DNA of 6,593 nucleotides from Syntrophales bacterium (GTDB lineage: Bacteria; Desulfobacterota; Syntrophia; Syntrophales; UBA5619), in the NCBI GenBank assembly GCA_023229765.1, contig JALNYO010000068.1:1-6593 (forward strand), in the 5' to 3' direction. The position numbers and the translations under genes were made by a program. This document shows positions 4,815 through 6,593 of this stretch, piece by piece (positions within the stretch are counted from its first letter, which is position 1; each line of letters opens with the position of its first letter). A model generated the notes under the pieces. It was not told the origin of the DNA. It was given only the letters and a program-made list of their open reading frames with translations, and ran no database searches.

Positions 4815-4989
4815 GCCATATGAACGACTGAATCCACGCCTTGCATTGCTGATTGGACCGCCACTTGATCAGTGACATCGCCAATCAAAACTTCTACGCT
4901 TTGCGGGAATGTGCCCGATGTAGTAGGATCGACCGAAAAGGAAGCGATCTGACAGCCTGTTTGGTGCAACGCATGGACGAAACAACGGG

Positions 4990-5379
4990 TTATAACAATC
5001 TGTCTGCAAGTTCTTTATATCGGGAGAATTTTTTGTCTGCTGACATCAGTTGCGCATCTTGGCTCAGCGCGGTGGCAATGATGATCCTGTCCTGCGGATC
5101 GCTGTGATGTTCAGGCAAATCCACAGCGATACTCGCAATGGCGGGCGTTATGGGCAACAGATTGATACCGGAGCCTTCCAGTGCTTTTTCAAACCAGCTC
5201 GTTCTGCTGCAGGGCAATTCAATTCGGCTATGAGCATCAAGCCATGCAACTTCAAAACAGCTTATGGCAGAGACAGCGACAACGTCAGCGCTTTGGATCA
5301 GATCGTTTCTGACCTGCCCAATGAGATCGATGCTCTCATTGACCCACCACAACCAGATGTGCGTATCCAGGATAATCAT
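4990..5379 (-). CDS. vapC: PIN-domain toxin VapC (TA module 3)
   Basis: 129 residues, normal VapC length. The acidic PIN residues are all present: D5 (ILDTHIWLWW), E43 (SAISCFEVAWL), D94 and D97 (HHSDPQDRIIIATAL) and D115 (LMSADKKF). The DTHIWLWW start and DPQDR motif place it with VapC/YPO-type PIN ribonucleases that cut tRNA or rRNA with Mg2+; the target here is unknown. Its ATG shares the ATGA overlap (5376-5379) with the stop of vapB, so the pair is coupled. The stop at 4990-4992 lies only about 9 nt from the first recognisable epimerase codons, so the module sits directly on the break point of that gene. Confidence 0.95.
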   Translation of the reverse strand: MIILDTHIWLWWVNESIDLIGQVRNDLIQSADVVAVSAISCFEVAWLDAHSRIELPCSRTSWFEKALEGSGINLLPITPAIASIAVDLPEHHSDPQDRIIIATALSQDAQLMSADKKFSRYKELADRLL

Positions 5380-5603
5380 TTGGGCAAATTCCAGTCTTTT
5401 TCGGAAGCAGTGTTAAAAATATTGCCCATCAGCCGCATCTTTCCGGCAATGTCCCGATGTGGAAAGCGACGCGCACGTTTTTTTTGCACCGGCTTATCAA
5501 CGATCAGATAAATGACTTCCACCTGTTTGTTGGGAGGAAATTTCGGCAATCCCTTCAGGTTACCCTTGTGATCGGTATCAAGCAGCAAACGCTCTGTATT
5601 CAT
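5376..5603 (-). CDS. vapB: VapB-type antitoxin, DUF2281-like (TA module 3)
   Basis: 75 residues. The segment RRFPHRDIAGKMRLMGNIFNTASEKDW near the C-terminus resembles the conserved 'RRP-x-P-IAGKxKIxGDI...W' tail of DUF2281-type antitoxins, which wraps the PIN toxin. The N-terminal half (MNTERLLLDTDHKGNLKGLPKFPPNKQVEVIYLIVDKP) would form the dimer/DNA-binding part but shows no textbook HTH or AbrB pattern. It has a clear GAGGAA ribosome-binding site 7 nt before the ATG. The start overlaps the stop of the open tail upstream (TGA at 5600-5602). Assignment relies on the position before vapC with ATGA overlap as much as on sequence. Confidence 0.82.
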   Translation of the reverse strand: MNTERLLLDTDHKGNLKGLPKFPPNKQVEVIYLIVDKPVQKKRARRFPHRDIAGKMRLMGNIFNTASEKDWNLPK

Positions 5604-5749
5604 GATTTATTCCTCTTTTTCATTCCATCCTTAAAAAGTACATTAACCTTCATCAAAATGGGGAAAGCCATCATAACTGAAATCAAAATATTGTCCATAG
5701 GATTTTCTGGATCAAACTGGCGCCCATAAAAATGGGTGGGTTCTTTACT
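5600..5749 (-). CDS. Open 3' tail of an interrupted gene (presumed 3' exon of the outer group II intron)
   Basis: Directly after the inferred 3' end of the outer intron, 49 codons stay open (SKEPTHFYGRQFDPENP then MDNILISVMMAFPILMKVNVLFKDGMKKRNKS) and stop at 5600-5602, overlapping the vapB start. It has a hydrophobic middle (ILISVMMAFPILM) and a basic end. I do not recognise the family. It could be the last part of the gene the intron entered, a small peptide starting at ATG 5698, or a chance open frame, which is not rare at this length. Confidence 0.35.
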   Translation of the reverse strand, partial: SKEPTHFYGRQFDPENPMDNILISVMMAFPILMKVNVLFKDGMKKRNKS

Positions 5750-5864
5750 GTCGAGTAGATTAGTTTCTCCTGATGCTACAGGGTGATGTTTGTGTTCTCC
5801 GTTTCTGCCTGGTTTCCCGGCAGTGCCACATTATCTCAACCATACATCAGTTGGCTCTAACCCC
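5750..5864 (-). ncRNA. Domain VI and 3' end of the outer group II intron, unusually long
   Basis: Reading 5'-3' on the minus strand, GGGGTTAG near the beginning pairs with CTAATC-T(A)C at the end, leaving an A bulged 7 nt from the 3' end as expected for the branch point. Further in, CTGATG pairs with CATCAG, GATAATGTG pairs roughly with CACAAACATC, and CTGCC/GGCAG closes the tip. The whole is about 115 nt, against about 35-45 nt for a usual domain VI. Confidence 0.6.
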
Positions 5865-5869
5865 TCTCA

Positions 5870-5902
5870 GAACCGTGCTTGCGCTATTTACGCACACGGC
5901 TC
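5870..5902 (-). ncRNA. Domain V of the outer group II intron
   Basis: A 33-nt hairpin, from GAGCCGTGTGCG to CAAGCACGGTTC. The lower 9-bp helix GAGCCGTGT/GCACGGTTC carries the AGC catalytic triad, there is a 2-nt AA bulge, and the upper stem is GCGT/GCGC with an irregular loop. It starts 9 nt after the RT stop codon, the usual place. Confidence 0.85.
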
Positions 5903-5911
5903 CTCACATGG

Positions 5912-6468
5912 TCAATTCACAGAAGATCCAAACATACTGACCTTGATCCTTGGTTTCGGTAGAGGAAAACGCTTCAGCATCTCATTGAACTTTTGCCAGT
6001 TGAGACAGCCACGTTTACCACGACGGTTCAGCCACTTAAACAGCAGCTTTTTCACTTCCTCTCCGAACCGTGCAATGCCTCGCCTGTTGTCGGATACGCC
6101 GTAGTAGTTGTAATGACCTCTCAATTTGGCTTTGGCTGTTTCCCAAAGTTCTTTGGTCTTCAGAGTTCTGGCATTCTTCAGCCATTCCTTGAAGATTTTC
6201 AGCTTGGCGATAAACTTCTTGCGGGCTGTCACCCGCTTCATCCGAAACCCTTTGCCGTTCCGCTTTGTCCCGCAGTAGTGGGTAAAGCCCAGAAAATCAA
6301 ACGTCTCTGCCCTTTCCCCTCTTTGCTTGGCATTCTGGACGGCGAATCTTCCAAACTCCATCACTTTGGTCTTCGTCGGTTCCACCTCAAGCCCAAACTT
6401 GCTTAGACGTTCGACCAGCTCCACGCGAAACCGTTCCGCCCCCTGCTTATACTGGAAGCAAACGACGA
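5912..6468 (-). CDS. ltrA: Group II intron reverse transcriptase/maturase, C-terminal half (split by the inner intron)
   Basis: The recognisable protein begins at VVCFQYK, the residues that directly follow the catalytic YADD-F in this family, and continues through RFRVELVERLSKFGLEVEPTKTKVMEFGR, the RT motif FDFLGFTHYC, the maturase/thumb (X) domain with LRGHYNYYGVSDN, and the tail LNRRGKRGCLNW...FPLPKPRIKV. It ends with stop 5912-5914. No HNH endonuclease domain follows. The fingers and the YADD half are not in the window; the reading frame upstream of 6468 is inner-intron RNA, so a start codon at 6499 is spurious. If the inner intron still splices, the protein could be restored; otherwise this is a dead half gene. 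The role is intron splicing and target-primed reverse transcription. Confidence 0.9.
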
Positions 6469-6508
6469 GTCGAGTAGCGCAGGGGAATCTCACTCCCACG
6501 CTCTCACA

Positions 6509-6542
6509 GAACCGGACGTGAACCTCTCAGCTCATCCGGCTC
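6509..6542 (-). ncRNA. Domain V of the inner group II intron
   Basis: A canonical 34-nt domain V: from GAGCCGGATGAGCT through the GAGA tetraloop to GGTTCACGTCCGGTTC. The lower helix GAGCCGGAT/GTCCGGTTC has the AGC triad, an AC bulge is in the expected place, and the upper stem ends in a GNRA loop. Confidence 0.88.
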
Positions 6543-6593
6543 CTATCGTCCAGCCGCCAACTGAAGAAACTGCCAATGGGCAAACAACTTTGG
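6543..6593 (-). CDS. C-terminal tail of the inner intron's reverse transcriptase (partial)
   Basis: Sixteen codons from the right edge, PKLFAHWQFLQLAAGR, end at stop 6543-6545, immediately before domain V. LFAHW or LFVHW close to the C-terminus is common in bacterial intron-encoded proteins, and the position next to domain V fits. Too short for certainty. Confidence 0.5.
   Translation of the reverse strand, partial: PKLFAHWQFLQLAAGR

Larger units (their letters stand above)
3919..4981 (-). pseudogene. NAD-dependent sugar epimerase/dehydratase, 5'-truncated and interrupted by a MITE
   Basis: Two pieces in different frames form one extended-SDR protein. The upstream piece (about 4981-4815) reads FVHALHQTGCQI...VEVLIGDVTD...GVDSVVHMA; the downstream piece (4689-3919) reads MAALLHIVNPPPELREKYERVNIGGTATVVEAA...VLFSTIAVYGPS...YAQTKCAAEQI...VLRLGAVYG...YDKDVARA...NVSDG...ELGFVPQYDLAAGWVETVGEMR. 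The Y-x-x-x-K catalytic pair (YAQTK), the upstream Ser (FSTIAVYG) and the ending are those of GalE-like nucleotide-sugar epimerases. The GxxGxxG Rossmann loop and first strand are missing: the sequence runs into the end of vapC, and an in-frame stop sits at 5015-5017. Removing the 125-bp insert plus one target-site copy joins VVHMA to ALLHI in frame. With both lesions it should be inactive. The original sugar substrate is unknown. Confidence 0.9.
5750..6468 (-). mobile_element. Outer group II intron, 3' part (after the inner intron)
   Basis: It comprises the post-YADD part of the intron reverse transcriptase (stop at 5912-5914), domain V (5870-5902) and domain VI ending in CTACTCGAC at 5750. 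The 3' end is defined by the common terminal nonamer of both introns in the window, after which they diverge. The 5' part must lie beyond the right edge, upstream of the inner intron. Confidence 0.85.
6469..6593 (-). mobile_element. Inner group II intron, 3' end, inserted in the RT gene of the outer intron
   Basis: On the minus strand: the end of a reading frame (stop 6543-6545), domain V (6509-6542), then domain VI with AGCGTGGG pairing to CCCTGCGCT-like sequence and an A bulged 7 nt from the terminal CTACTCGAC (ends 6469). The next bases, TC-GTC-GTT-TGC, continue the outer RT just past its YADD motif. Both introns point the same way. The rest lies beyond the window. Confidence 0.82.

Noticed and set aside
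4697..4969. A separate 90-residue protein ending in a RRRESISS-type sequence
   Set aside because: The second half is translation of the palindromic repeat; the first half is the N-terminal remnant of the epimerase. Treated as one pseudogene.
5790..6104. Plus-strand reading frames over the intron
   Set aside because: They are antisense to domain V/VI RNA and to the RT; no independent support.
5912..6499. An intact RT-like protein starting at ATG 6499 (MGVRFPCATRL...)
   Set aside because: Codons before VVCFQYK come from domain VI RNA of the inner intron; the catalytic YADD half is absent.

Overview
All convincing genes in this window lie on the minus strand, so it reads right to left. The content suggests an uncultured environmental bacterium: surface-polysaccharide genes are interspersed with three different type II toxin-antitoxin (TA) modules, short palindromic repeats, heptamer tandem repeats and group II introns. 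Taxonomy cannot be settled from sequence reading. The repeat style and gene mix recall PVC-group or Omnitrophota-like genomes, but this is only a guess.

Layout in transcription order. (1) 6593-5750: the 3' parts of two nested group II introns. The end of an inner intron (end of its protein, domain V, domain VI) runs directly into the post-YADD half of another intron's reverse transcriptase, which is followed by its own domain V and an unusually long domain VI. (2) 5749-5600: a 50-codon open tail, the presumed 3' exon of the outer intron, overlapping the start of a VapB/VapC pair (5603-4990). (3) 4981-3919: an NAD-dependent sugar epimerase pseudogene, lacking its 5' end and interrupted by a 125-bp MITE-like element with terminal inverted repeats and a 5-bp target duplication. 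(4) 3908-3276: a promoter with three 8-bp-spaced TGACAT repeats, then an AbrB/MazE-type antitoxin and a RelE/ParE-type toxin. (5) 3255-2506: an ElyC/YdcF (DUF218) envelope protein. (6) 2416-1687: a strong promoter, apparently leaderless, then a Gp49-like (HigB-type) toxin and an XRE antitoxin. (7) 1522-947: a short bacterial sugar transferase. (8) 862-1: a calcineurin-like phosphoesterase (LpxH-like fold) carrying an in-frame palindromic, G-rich insertion just before its GHTH motif and running off the left edge.

The likely ancestral theme is cell-envelope glycan synthesis: epimerase (sugar nucleotide), ElyC (undecaprenyl-phosphate or peptidoglycan homeostasis), phosphoglycosyl transferase (first lipid-linked sugar) and phosphoesterase. 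TA modules and repeats sit in every gap between these genes. I see no wholly new system. The best leads are the nested introns, the MITE that broke the epimerase with a reconstructable empty site, the in-frame repeat in the phosphoesterase, and a small family of REP-like hairpins with compensatory stem changes.
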